Source of the DNA: Torreya grandis
Lineage: Eukaryota > Streptophyta > Pinopsida > Cupressales > Taxaceae
NCBI GenBank assembly: GCA_037957365.1
Contig: JARHVA010000316.1
Span: 5,402,501 to 5,466,500 of the forward strand
DNA: 64,000 nucleotides
Direction: 5' to 3'
Positions 46,722-57,720 of this stretch are shown piece after piece. Under the pieces are notes generated by a model. The model saw only the letters and a program-made list of their open reading frames with translations, made no database searches and was not told the origin of the DNA. The translations under genes were made by a program, and so were the position numbers. Each line of letters begins with the position of its first letter. Positions within the stretch are counted from its first letter, which is position 1.

Positions 46722-49600
46722 GATACTGAGAGGGCTTATAATATGATCTCTAAGTGTCAAAAACTGATCTATTACAACTAATGTCATGAAGATATTTGCC
46801 AACTGTTCTTTAGTGTTGATGTATTTCAATTTTACTACCTTCACCTACACTAAATCTCAGACAAAATGATGCTTTAAATCAAAATGTTTTGTCTTGTTGT
46901 GATGGACTGTATTCTTGTCCAATTTAATAGCACGAATGTTATCACAAAAAATAATTGTGGGCTGAACTTGAATCTCTCCAATTTATTCAAGAAGTTTTCT
47001 AAGCCATAATGCTTGTGTACCTGTGGAAGTGACTGCAACATACTCTGCTTCTACAGAAGAAAGGGCAATTATACTTTGCTTATTTGAGCTCCAAGTAATC
47101 AAACTAGAACCAAAAGAAAAACAATTCCCAGATGTTGACTTTCGGTCATCCAAACTACCTCCCCAATCAGATTCAATAAAACCAATAAGATTGAACCGTT
47201 TACAAGTGTAGTAATGAATACCAAAATCTAGAGTGCTTTTCACATCCATCAATTCTATTGGTTGCCTTCATATGTATTTATGATGGCTCTACCATGTACT
47301 TTGAAACAAGTGAAACTGAATAAGCAATATTAGGTCTTGTATGAGTTAAAAACATTAAGCTTCCAACAACACTTATATAGGATATCTCATCAACTCTTTC
47401 AGTACCATCATCTCTACCCAACACAACTCCATCAGAAACTAGAGTGAAGACTGGTTTACAATCAACCATATCAAGTTTCTTCAACATATCTTTAGCATAC
47501 TTTGTTTGACAAATAAAAATTTTATTCTCCCTTTGATAAACCTCCATTCCTAAAAAATATTTCATGAGGCATAAATCTTTCATCTCAAATTCATTCATCA
47601 TGGAAACTTTGAATTCATCCTTCATTATAGAACTACTACCCATATACAACAAGTCATCAACATACAAACTTAACATTATAATATCATTACCTTCTTGTTT
47701 GTAGTAAAGGTTAGGTTTACTCTTACTTCTTTGAAACCAATTTTCTTGAAAATATCTATAGATCCTAGCATACCATGCTCTCGGTGCTTGTTTGAGGCCA
47801 TACAAAGCCTTCTTCAACTTGTAGACATGATTTTCTTTTCCTTTCACTTCAAAACCTTGTTGTTGTTCCACATATACTTCTTCTTCTAAGTACCCATTCA
47901 AGAAGGTAATTTTCACATCCATATGATGGATGCTCCAATTCTTTTGAGCTGCTAATGAAATCAACATTCCAATGGTCTCTTGTCTTGTTACTGGTGCAAA
48001 TGTCTCTTCATAATCAATACCATACTTTTATGTGAAGTCTTTAGCAACTAATTTTGCCTTATACCTTTCAATACTTCCATCACTGTTACACTTAGTCTTG
48101 TAGACCCATTTGGTGCCAATCTTCCTTTTTTCATGTGGAAGCGTTGTAAGCTTCCAAGTGTCATTCTTGTGAATAGAATCCATCTCTTCTTACATTTCTT
48201 GCATCCAAACTTGATTAGTATATGCATCTTCAAAATATGATGGTTCAAAATCAGCCTTGGTAAGTAAAACAAAATTCAGTGTCTCACCTCTTCAATTTTC
48301 TTCATGTGCTTGATTTGAACTCCTTTGATAAATGTCACTCAATCTTCTTACCTTCCTTATAGAACTAGGACTTGAATCTAGACTTACACTTGGAATTGAA
48401 TAACTAGATGAGGGGTTACTTGGTGGATTTGTAGCACTTGGAACAAAAATATTAGTGGGCTGCCCATGATCAATATCATCCATAATAAATTCATTTAAAA
48501 TAGACTTTGACTTCTCCATATGGGCTTTTTGATGACCATAAACTCCCCCTTCATCAAAAATCATATCTCTTGACACAATAAACCTATTAGTGAGAGGATT
48601 ATATAACCTGTAAGCCTTACTTTCCTCACTATATCCAGCAAAAATACATGACTCACTTTTGGGATCTAATGTTTGCCCCTTTTGATCAGGAACATGAACA
48701 TAGGCTAAGCAACTAAAAACTTTGAAATAATTAACATTTAATTTTTTTTCATACTAAGTTTCATACGGAGTCATCCTGTGAAGTGCACTAGTGGGACTCA
48801 GATTGAGAATATATACTGTTATAGCAACTGCAAATCCCCATAAAGAATTACTTAATCCCTTTGGTTGTAGCATGTTTTGTGCCATCTCCACCACTGTACG
48901 ATTCTTCCTTTCAGCTACACCATGTTTTTGAGGTGTGTATGTAGTGGTGAGTCATCTTCTAATGCCATGCATATCACAATAACCTTGAAAGGATTTTAAA
49001 CAAAATTCTCCTCCACGATCAGTACTTAAGCATTTGATTTTGCACCCTTTGTCATGTTTTACAAGGGCTCTAAACCTCTTGAATCTCTCAAGAGCTTCAC
49101 CTTTGGTCTTCCTAAAATAAACCCAACACTGTCATAATTTAAATGACCATACTTGAGATGCCACAACCAACTTGTATCCTCATATGCCATATTGACAAGG
49201 TTCTTGTTATGTTCACCAAAATTCAATGGAAACATCCTATTCTTTGTCATAGGCACAACTATTACCACGTTATTTCATTTATTCTTATCATTAATTATAC
49301 ATTGTTTATTTTCAAATACAACTTTATAATTCTTCTCACATAATTTTCCAACACTCAACAAATTATGCTTTGACTTTGGAATGTAATAAATGTCTTTAAC
49401 ACTCTTCATACCTTCTTTTGTATGGACTTTCATAGCTCCTTTTGCATCAACCTCCAATGATTTGTCATCACCAAGCTTGATCTTAGATTTAAAACTTTCA
49501 TCCATTATAGAAAAAACTTTTTCATTCCCTAACATGTGGTTTAAGATAGTAATATTTTCAGCTTGTCATAAGATAGAAATAAATTATCTGGACGATTCTC
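46722..49600 (-). pseudogene. Copia-C pol, broken
   Basis: From the right: the protease catalytic DSG has been lost by deletion (only NHMLGNEKVFSIMDE remains near 49535). GAG-pre-integrase is in 49535-49140. Near 49135 a deletion joins HLKYGHLNYD to later integrase, removing the CEGC zinc ligands and the first catalytic Asp. Integrase C-terminal pieces lie around 48850-48290. RT is best preserved in 47967-47278 (229 codons), with [20 protein letters not shown] at the start, [15 protein letters not shown], and YVDD at residues 102-105. RNase H is in 47252-46983 (KSTSGNCFSFGSSLITWSSN, LSSVEAEYVAVTSTGTQALW). The frame is lost several times between domains. Confidence 0.93.
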
Positions 49601-50512
49601 ATCACCTTCTTGAGTATAATGAACACTTTTATTATTATTACCTTCTTTTAATCTACACTCATAATTAAAGTGGGCATACCTATTACAATGATAACACTGG
49701 ATATTTATTTTATCAAATCGGCCTCTACCTCTTCCTCTGAAACCACCTCTTCCTCAAAAATCACCTCTGCCTCTATTTCCTCTTGAGTAATTCTAATTTT
49801 GGCCACTACCTTGGCCTTGATTACTTTTGATGCTACTATTGGCATCTTTCTTCTTTGTGATTTGTAATTTGGAGGAAAAATCTTTCTCATCACTTTTCTC
49901 GAATGAATCTCTCAGTCTTTGTTTATGAGACATCAAAGATCCAACTAGATGATCAAATTGAAGGGTAGACAAATTCCTGATTTCTTCTATGATTATGGCA
50001 ACATGGGTCCACCTTGGTGTGAGAGTTCTCAACACCTTTTTGATCACAACCTCATTGTTCACAATTTCACCAAGTGTAGCCATCTTGTTGACCACATATT
50101 TTTTTCTGACACAATAGGTACTCACACTTTCAGCTTCTTGCATCTTCAAATTCTTGAATTCTTTCTTCAATGTTTATAACTTGACAACTTTGACTTGATC
50201 ACTACCTTGGTAAGCTAATTTTAGAGTCTTCCAAGCATCCTCTCTTGTCTTTGCTCCTGCAATTTGTGGAAATAGGATCTTATCTAGAGCTATTTGAATA
50301 TGAAATAAGACTTGAGCATTCTTCTTCTTAGCCTCCTTCTTAGATATTTTATCATTTGCTATGAGGGCATTCCAATCAGTTGGCTCTACATAACCTGATT
50401 CAATTATCTCCGAAAAATCTCTTCCTATCAAAAAGGTCATCATTTTGATACACCAATAATCATACTCATTTCCATCAAATTCTAGAATGGGCAAGGAGTT
50501 AGAATTTGACAT
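49601..50512 (-). pseudogene. Copia-C gag with intact zinc knuckle
   Basis: Start MSNSNSLPILEFDGNEYDYW at 50512; an upstream in-frame ATG at 50536 adds eight residues. Open to 50174, then frame-shifted to 50170-49793 (VVNKMATLGEIVNNEVVIKK, LRTLTPRWTHVAIIIEEIRN). The zinc knuckle CYHCNRYAHFNYEC at 49655-49696 fits CX2CX4HX4C exactly, unlike the damaged knuckles of interiors A and B. Confidence 0.92.
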
Positions 50513-50584
50513 GATAAATTTTTGGTAAAATTCCAACTACTAAATCTTTAACCCAAAAGAAAAAAACGTGGCTCTGATACCAGA

Positions 50585-51094
50585 TGTAAATTCTGAAACA
50601 ACTCTTAAATAATCATGATAGAGATAATGACTAACAACAAGAACATAGCCAAGTCATTTGCATCCTTTACCAAATATCAATAGACATAAAAAACACAAAT
50701 CATATATTAAATTTGAAGAAGGCAGAGTACCCTATTTTTTTATTACTGTGCTGTATTCTAATTACAACATTAACAAAAAAAGAGTTTTTTAAATTCAATA
50801 TATAGCATTGTACAAAACAACTTATTAATAGTAATGAACGCTTGATTTAGGGGAGTTTAATAGGCTGTTTGAACATTAGTCTGAACAAAGGTTTAACAAT
50901 AAAATTACATGCATTTCAGTAGTCTAAGAATAGTTTCAAATATGCATGTATTTTTCGCTGTCCAAGAAAAACTGACGTAAAAAACAAAGACTAATATTAA
51001 TTATTAACTGAGTGTTTAAATTCGAACTAATGGCAAACTGACTGTCTAAATCATGCATAGAGGAAACTGGATGATCCAGCATCAGTTACCAACA
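50585..51094 (-). repeat. Copia-C 5' LTR (right copy)
   Basis: 510 bp, plus-strand ends TGTAAATTCTGAAACAAC ... GTTACCAACA, followed by the CAATA duplication. Confidence 0.95.
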
Positions 51095-51141
51095 CAATAG
51101 TCACTCCTTACCTCTTTTATTCCCTAAATACGTAATGTTTG
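51095..51141 (-). pseudogene. TNL exon 3, first part
   Basis: Acceptor TTCAG|CAAACATT at 51141, then in frame TLRI, stop TAG (51124-51126), GIKEVRSDY up to the copia-C edge. Exon 3 resumes at 46201 in the same frame. A short piece; the call depends on its continuity with the other side. Confidence 0.6.
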
Positions 51142-51256
51142 CTGAATCGAAAAAAATGTTAAAAAGATATCGACAAAGCATTTGAATTGTAAAGAAAGGA
51201 GAGAGAAAGTATTCCTATCAAATTAGTGAAACCATAAAATATAAGACTGAGTTCAC

Positions 51257-51388
51257 CTGCTGTGGATGAATGTGAGTAATTTGCTGTGGACACCAAAGAC
51301 AATAGCATGACTGTCGATTTGCATTTTCCCTCTGAATGTGGGTAATCTGACCTGAAAACCAAAGACGATACAGTGACTGTCGATTTGC
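51257..51388 (-). repeat. 66-bp tandem duplication in TNL exon 2
   Basis: Two imperfect 66-bp copies (51388-51323 and 51322-51257), encoding ANRQSLYRLWFSGQITHIQ.. and ANRQSCYCLWCPQQITHIH.., directly after the MHD helix. The frame is preserved (22 codons each). Confidence 0.85.
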
Positions 51389-52384
51389 AATTTCTTTTCC
51401 CAGATCTCGTAAGTGGTCATGCATTCTTATGCGATTCTAATCATCTATCTCAACAAGACACTTATTCAAAAGCCTTTCCCAACTGTGCAAACCACTCCAC
51501 CCTGATCCATCCCATACTTCAATGTCCAAATTCTTTTTTCCCCCAATGAAGAAAAAAGCTGTATCCAGAAATATCTCTTTCTCTTCAACATCTAATGCAT
51601 CATAGCTCAATTTGAGCCTCTGTCTGATGTCATTGGGCAATAGTCTAGACATCTTCTGTAAGTGAGACTCCCAATAATCCTTGCAGGAATTGCCATAAAG
51701 TTGTCCTCCTAATACTTTCAGAGACAATGGTAATCCGTTGCAAGAAGCAAGAAACCTTTCCACAAGATCCTCAAACTCACATAGTGGAGAGGGTTGAAAA
51801 AACGAATGCCGACAAAAAAGCTGATTGGCATGATAGGGATCCAGTGCTCTGATTTTATAAACGGTAGAGATGTCCCACGATCTAAGGACTTCCAGCTCGC
51901 GTGTAGTGACAATAATTAAACTGCCACGCCCAAGTTTGTTTGTTTCTGGCAATAGAGCATCCAATTGATCCATATGATCCACATCATCCAAAATAATAAG
52001 CACAGAAACATACCTTAATCGACTTGCAAGAATGCCTTTGCCCTGTTCTACATTGTCAAAGGAAGCGTGGTTCACACCAAGGTCCTCCATAAGTTTTTTC
52101 TGTTTCTCATTCAACAGGCCTTTTCCTGCAGCGTCTCGAATATCAAAAAGAAAACTCGACCTCTCCTTTCTCAAGTAATTCTTGTTATACAATTATTTTG
52201 CAAGCGTGGTTTTTCCGGAACCACCCATGCCCCATATACCTACAATTTGTACATTCTCTTGAGTGGACTCAGCAGATTAAAGTGCAGTCAATTCAAATTC
52301 TTTCACAGCTTTATTGAGACCCACTGGATGTTTACTGCTTTCATTACCCGATTGACGACATTCTTCAGCACCCTCTGTTCGTCA
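51257..52384 (-). pseudogene. TNL exon 2: NB-ARC to MHD
   Basis: Acceptor TTTAG|TGACGAAC at 52384. The P-loop GIWGMGGSGKTTLAK (core at 52205-52231) is intact. The frame is lost between DEQRVLKNVVNRVMKAVN and HPVGLNKAVKEFEL by a small deletion near 52325-52340. Stops fall at 52277-52279 and 52193-52195, on either side of the P-loop. The open stretch 52192-51437 carries kinase-2 LIILDDVDH (the final D typical of TNLs), RNBS-B GSLIIVTTRE, GLPL CNGLPLSLKV, RNBS-D FLDTAFFFIG and LLNKCLVEIDD. After a TAG (51437-51439) the same frame gives the MHD motif RMHDHLRDLGKEIANRQS. A 66-bp tandem duplication follows, and CAG|GTGAAC (51257) is the probable donor. Confidence 0.9.
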
Positions 52385-52478
52385 CTAAACACGTGATAAA
52401 CAGATGTTTATAAGTAATACTAAAAAAAAGTAGGAAATTATTGAAAACATATTTGCATAACAAGGATTCGGTACTTAC
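52385..52478 (-). other. TNL intron 1
   Basis: 94 bp between donor GAGTAAGT (GT at 52477-52478) and the acceptor before 52384. Short and AT-rich, as usual between the TIR and NB-ARC exons of plant TNLs. Confidence 0.7.
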
Positions 52479-53035
52479 TCATGATTATTAATGATCTCGC
52501 CAGAATAAAATGAAGCGCTGTGGAGTGCCCGTTTCCATCGCTGAAGTTGATCTGAGGTGTATCTACTTTTGTTTTCATGCTGAGAAAAGGCATTTGCATT
52601 CAATCCTTTTCCTTGAACTACCCAGCGTAAATCGTAAGGCTGAACATGATAGAAGATGGGGATAATTATGGTCTCAGTTTCTAGCAAATAAGCCAGCTCA
52701 GCCAAACACCAAGGGGATTGCGCATAATTCTTGGAAAAAATTGCAATATGAAGTGAAGCACTACGCATGGCCGCTTCTATTGTTGTTGGTAAATAGTCCC
52801 CCAGTTGCAGCTCTTCTATATCAAGGAATATTCGTAGTTCGGAGGGACTGAGAGAACGGTAAATACTGCTGGCCAGCGTGTATTTAGAATCGATCCCACA
52901 GTGATTAATGAATACATCGATCAGAAGCTGTTTCAGTGGCAGTGAGGCTGCAGCTGAAGTTGATGGTTCAATTCCGTCAAAAGCATTTCTTTCCCCGTAG
53001 TATAGTTGTCGACGACTGGGAGAAGTAGTTCCCAT
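52479..53035 (-). CDS. TNL exon 1: TIR domain, open
   Basis: ATG at 53033-53035, open through 185 codons to a consensus donor. Residues 1-36 are a Ser-rich leader. TIR motifs: LLIDVFINHCGIDSKYTLAS (38-57; the usual Arg after NH is Cys here), RIFLDIEELQLGD (68-80), HIAIFSKNYAQSPWCLAELA (96-115) with the catalytic Glu of the NADase at 113, and IIPIFYHVQPYDLRW (124-138). A TIR domain of this kind oligomerises when the receptor is activated and cleaves NAD+. This exon alone has no stop, so a TIR-only product is possible if the intron is retained (an in-frame stop follows soon after the donor). The rest of the gene is broken. Confidence 0.88.
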
Positions 53036-53300
53036 CGGGATGAATTAAAACATACAAAACACAGAAATTAAATACGATGGAAACAATCTTTGGGGTTGAA
53101 GTGCTTTAAAAGGCAAAGGTTAATAATACGGAAGTTCCTATTAATAAAGAGAAAGAGGACAACGTTTTGACTGCAAAACACGTGAAAGAGGGCAAAAGCG
53201 TCTTTGACACACTTTGTAAGTTCAATAACATCTTTACAATCGCAGATTTACACGTTCGTTGACCTGAGAGATGAGAATCAGAGATTTATCAATATAAAAT
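53036..53300 (-). promoter_or_regulatory. Presumed TNL promoter with W-box-like and G-box motifs
   Basis: Upstream of the TIR ATG. W-box cores TTGACT (53167-53172) and TTGACC (53259-53264) and a palindromic CACGTG G-box (53179-53184) lie within 230 bp. WRKY-bound W-boxes are common in defence-gene promoters. These short words also occur by chance; no TATA box was assigned with confidence. Confidence 0.35.
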
Positions 53301-53744
53301 TTAACTTTCTTTTAAAAATTATTTTGCTCTAAGATCATGACTATATGTCATATAGAAATATTTGTTCTAAGATGATAAACAATGCATAGTATCCATAATG
53401 TTCTGGATGTGTTGATTGAAAGCCGAACCATCCTATTAAATGTTAAAGATCATATGTCATTATTTATCCAAATTAAATATAAATATGCAGTTATAGTTAA
53501 ATATTTACTGTAGATTGTACTCTACTTTTGCTATGCTGAAATGACTTTTCCATTGCAATTGAACTGTTTGTTGTATTATTTTTATTATAGAATAAAAGCG
53601 TGCATTCATGTGTTTTTTTATACTCATTCAATTTGTTGGTGTAGATTTTTATCCTATGGGGTTTGTCTACATAAATCGTTAGCTTGTTTAGAGTAATTAG
53701 GTTGTAGGGGAAGATTGTTCCACATTCATTGGAATGTAGGGTTT

Positions 53745-53748
<4 letters not shown>
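53301..53748. other. Intergenic, no gene recognised
   Basis: AT-rich, nothing supported. Confidence 0.5.

Positions 53749-53817
<69 letters not shown>
53749..53817. repeat. Compound (CT)n(AT)n microsatellite
   Basis: CT run 53749-53788 passes directly into an AT run to 53817. The ORF across it is an artefact. Confidence 0.97.
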
Positions 53818-53818
<1 letters not shown>

Positions 53819-53999
53819 CCTCTCTCTTTGTATCTATCATCTAGAGTTAATGATGAATATCATTTATGTATATTGGTTTTTGGTAGTCTTTGTAAATTTT
53901 GTGTGCTCAAGTGAGCTATTACCCAATGAACTATTACGTAATCAAAAAATAATGTTTATAATTTTTTTACATTATACATAAAAAAGGGCTTCACATTAC

Positions 54000-55020
54000 T
54001 ATATAAGAAATGAAGGATCTTGAAGGATAAGTATTGCCCATTTTTTAGAGAAAATTAGATACATATAATATGTACTCATTGATGAAATGACTTTCATTGG
54101 GTAAAATATGCTCATCAATATATATAGTCAATTGCATGAGACTTTCCCTCAATATAACAAAGATTTAAATGATTTCTTCGATTATATTTGTTAAAGACCT
54201 GAGACGTTTTCTGTCATAAATGGCATACATTGATGTATGCGGGGATATCATTTGGTCACACACTTTAAGAAATAGTTGACACTATTGTAATATTACACAC
54301 AATTTTCATTAGTAAGGAAGGGCAAAAAATCAAGTACTATTCAATAAATCATTTAAAAAAATCATAAATGTAAACCCGACAAGAGGATACTAAAATATGC
54401 TTATGTTGAGAATAATTGCATTCAAGCCTCTATAAGAATGTAAAAATATTTTAATACCTTGATATATTGTTATAAAATTAAAAAACTAAAAACAATACAT
54501 AACAACAAAATGTTAAAACCATTAAAAAAGCCAATTCTAATACGTAAATCAAAACAAATGAATCAACAAGACACCCAACTACAATGACACTCAAGTTAAG
54601 AGATAATAGGGTATTTTAGGTGATACCATATGCTAAGGGACCATATTTTACACCAACCATGTATTCATCATAGGGATTGGATTTATATTGATTACATCAG
54701 CCATTGTAAAGGGACTCATATTTTACAAGATATGGACACCTTTGATTTGTCATATTTTATTATTCTGAGTGAATGAAGATGTCATAAAAAGTGATTTAAT
54801 TGAAACATAACTCAATCGATGTAGAGCTGAAATAAATGTTTCAATGTTGCTTACATGGAGAAAAGACATACAATTTCTAGAGATTATGTTGTCACTTATA
54901 TTCATCCAGAGATCTAACATATTCATACTTAAAAATAGTAATTTATATCCATTTTAGTGTTCCTTGCATCACAAAGATAACAACTAGTTTAATAAGAACA
55001 TACACACACATACGGACAGT
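54000..55020 (+). repeat. Right-arm repeat, tail block, copy 1
   Basis: Matches 63300-64000 colinearly and, more weakly, 58670-59180. Shared landmarks include ATTCAATAAATCATTTAA, GAAGAGGATGCTAAAATATGC, ATAATTGCATTCAAG, CAACAAGACACCCAACTA, ATAATAGGGTATTTTAGGTG and ATCATAGGGATTGGATTTAT. No coding signal. Confidence 0.85.
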
Positions 55021-55138
55021 CATATATAAGATTTTGATGGAATTGTTTAATATGAATTCAAAAGGCTTTAAAAAAATATAATATATGTCCTTAGATTTTT
55101 AAGAATTAATAAATATTTTTTTAATTAAATAAAAATAA

Positions 55139-55143
<5 letters not shown>

Positions 55144-55201
<58 letters not shown>
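55144..55201. repeat. (AT)n microsatellite
   Basis: Pure AT dinucleotide run of about 29 repeats. Confidence 0.96.
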
Positions 55202-55206
<5 letters not shown>

Positions 55207-55229
55207 AAATAGGTTAAAAGTTATATGAA

Positions 55230-57720
55230 TGAATAAGTAATAATATTTTAACTATTTTTCTGTTATTTTTTTTAAATACATATAAATACTGGAGTAATAA
55301 ATTCATTAATAAAAATAGATTTTATAAACTAGAACAATTATATATTTTTAAAAGAATTATTCTGCAAAGAAATTTAATAATTAATATAAAATATATAAAT
55401 AAACAATTTAAACATTTAAGACATTAAACATATAAAATATATCTTTTATATTAATTTAATTATCATAAATTTTTCTGTTATATATGTATATGTATATATA
55501 AATTTTATAATTAGAACGATTCACATTACATTAACAAAAAATATAATTATAGAAGGTTACAATGTAAAGTAGTCTGACATATTATGGCTCAATTTTTTTG
55601 TCAAAGGATACATTCGGTTTCAAAACAATAAAATAGATGGTCAAAGTACAACCTAAATAACTACAAATAATCTTATAGCAGAATTTTATGTATACGTTGT
55701 CTCTCTACGAGGAGGAGGCAAAGGATCGTGTTTGGGAAGTATCGACCAAGCAAGGGGTTATACTTCAAGAATCTTCAAAGCATTCTAACTATTGAAGGGG
55801 GTCATCATGAATAATAATAGGCCAATGATTAGTTGGTTGTACATGAATAATAATATTTAATGGAGATCGTTGTAAAAAACCAACATCAATCTTATCATGA
55901 GAGATCCAAAAAACTTCTAAAAAAAAGAGAAAATGGTACTTGCTTCTAAACCTCCACCACCTATATATAAATTTTGATAAAATATATTAAATTCAATTAT
56001 TATTAACAATACCTTCCTATTTATATATAATTTTTTTTACTAACATATATAAATTTTAATTAACATTAATATAATTTAATATAAATATCAATTTTATACT
56101 TCTCTATCAAAATTTTCAAACTATTGTCTATATTATTAAAAATGTACAATCATTTTCAACTTTTTAATTAATTATTTATTTATAACTTATTACTAATAAA
56201 CATATTTCAGACACATTTAATTTTATATTTCAGACACACACACATACACACACACATAGAAATTATAAAATCTTAAAATTGCAAGACTATACATTTTATT
56301 TTTTAAAATCTTATTTAAATTTATTTTAAAATTACAAAAAATACGAAATGTTATAATTATATAACACTTGTAGTTTAACGTGTTAATCATTTGTTATTTT
56401 GTGTACTTTGATGTGAGAAGTCTTCAATGTAACATTACTTGAGCAAAATTTCAGGTTTTTGTGAGTATACTTCTTAACAAAAATAATCTCTACATTATGT
56501 GGTCACGTAAATGCTTTATAAAAGAAAATCATTTCATTTCTTAAAAAAAAATTAAAAATAATTTTCAAACAATTTTATATGATGGAACATTTTTGTACAA
56601 CAAAATATTCTTTAAACAATTAAGGGCAGTGCTTAGGTGAGTTGTTGCTCACGCAATTGATGTCACATATTCTAAATTAATGAGTACCGTTCAGCTGAGT
56701 CACATCTATTACTATCAAAGAGCCTTATAACTTAGTGATCAATCTCTCTGTAAGTCTTTGGCATGATCCATCTTCTAATTTTTTTATAATAATAGATTGC
56801 ATTTAAAAATTATATTATACTTAAAACGGTGGAGGATCTGCCACCTTATAAGTTTGCATATCTTAATTGTTGTTCAACCATGCTCACTTGAGCCATCATA
56901 GTCATTATCAGATAAGGTATCATACAAATTACTATCAATTAATCAGCCCGCCGAAAAAACTATAATATAAATCTTCGTCATCGATATTTCCATTATTTTA
57001 CATGTGCATTGGAACATTTATAATTTGTATTTTTGTTATTTACTTCACGATAATTATACATTATTTCATGGAAACCGTTGACGATATCAGATCTTAGAAA
57101 GGGATTCATATCTCATTAAACAAGTAGTCACGATGAACTCGTTATAAGTGAGTCGTCACAAATTAAGGTCTGAAATTTCAATGTAGACCCGTAAGCAGGC
57201 CCTGAATGCTAATAGACTAGCAGTTGTCTAAAAGGTGCAAGTCACATTTGAATGGATGTAATTTTTTTAATTTTTAGTAAACTAGGTTTGGTTTTTGTAA
57301 AAGAAAGAATGTGAATTGATAGTTATATTTTATTTTAAATTTATTATTATTGAGTTTATTGCATTTTTTTAGTATATGATGTAGTATAAAATAATAATAT
57401 AATATTTTTGATGGAATTGGTAAAATGAGGTTGTACATTTATTCATAAAAGATGTAATCTTATTTTTTGGTTAGTCAAGGTTTACCAAAGTTAAAGATTG
57501 GAAATTTATAATCATTCTTCACTTGAAACATATGACTATCGACCTCATATTATCTTTTGTTCAACAGATATTGATTAACAATGAATTATGTGAGGATGAG
57601 ACATTTTTTTTAATTTGAGCTCAAGTAATGGCAAAGTTAGGGGAAGGGCAAGGCTATATAAAATATGAAACCGATGAAATATTTCAAGGTGAGTAGACCG
57701 ATGATGGTTAGGGAAAATGA
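55230..57720 (+). repeat. Right-arm repeat, head and body blocks, copy 1
   Basis: The body 56411-57720 is colinear with 61989-63300. Shared landmarks: GAGAAGTCTTCAATGTAACATTA, TGGTCACGT, AACAATTAAGGGCAGTGCTTAGG, GAGTACCGTTC, TCATGGAAACCGTTGA, GTAGACCCGTAAGCAGGCCC, CTAGCAGTTG, GACATTTT and GGGGAAGGGCAAGGCTATAT. The AT-rich head (55230-56410) matches 61210-61988 and 18890-19800 in scattered blocks. No ORF or terminal motif was found, so the element type is unknown. Confidence 0.85.

Larger units (their letters stand above)
46202..51094 (-). mobile_element. Copia-C: full-length decayed copia retrotransposon
   Basis: 4893 bp on the minus strand with LTRs 46202-46710 and 50585-51094, primer binding site TGGTATCAGAGC (50571-50582) and polypurine tract AAGGGGGAGTA (46711-46721). 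A perfect 5-bp target-site duplication CAATA flanks it (46197-46201 and 51095-51099). The interior is closely similar to interiors A and B, but the LTRs are different sequences. It is inserted in exon 3 of the TNL gene, same orientation as the host. The pol region is broken by stops and by a deletion of roughly 245 bp in the integrase region near 49135. Confidence 0.96.
34585..53035 (-). pseudogene. TIR-NBS-LRR resistance pseudogene, two copia insertions
   Basis: Minus-strand gene of about 18.5 kb, of which nearly 14.3 kb is inserted retrotransposon. Exons from the 5' end: TIR (53035-52479), NB-ARC to MHD (52384-51257), LRR start (51141-51100, continuing 46201-45941), LRR body (45854-45229, continuing 35825 to about 35176) and post-LRR domain (35082-34585). 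TNL proteins are cytosolic or nuclear immune receptors; the TIR is an NADase and the NB-ARC an ATP switch. Breaks include a frameshift ahead of the P-loop and in-frame stops at 52277-52279, 52193-52195, 51437-51439, 51124-51126, 45837-45839, 45314-45316 and 34777-34779. Both copia elements sit in coding exons. It is dead as a full receptor; an intact TIR exon remains. Confidence 0.92.

Noticed and set aside
53715..53981. Ser/Leu then Tyr/Ile ORF over the CT/AT microsatellite
   Set aside because: Produced by the dinucleotide runs; no motif follows.
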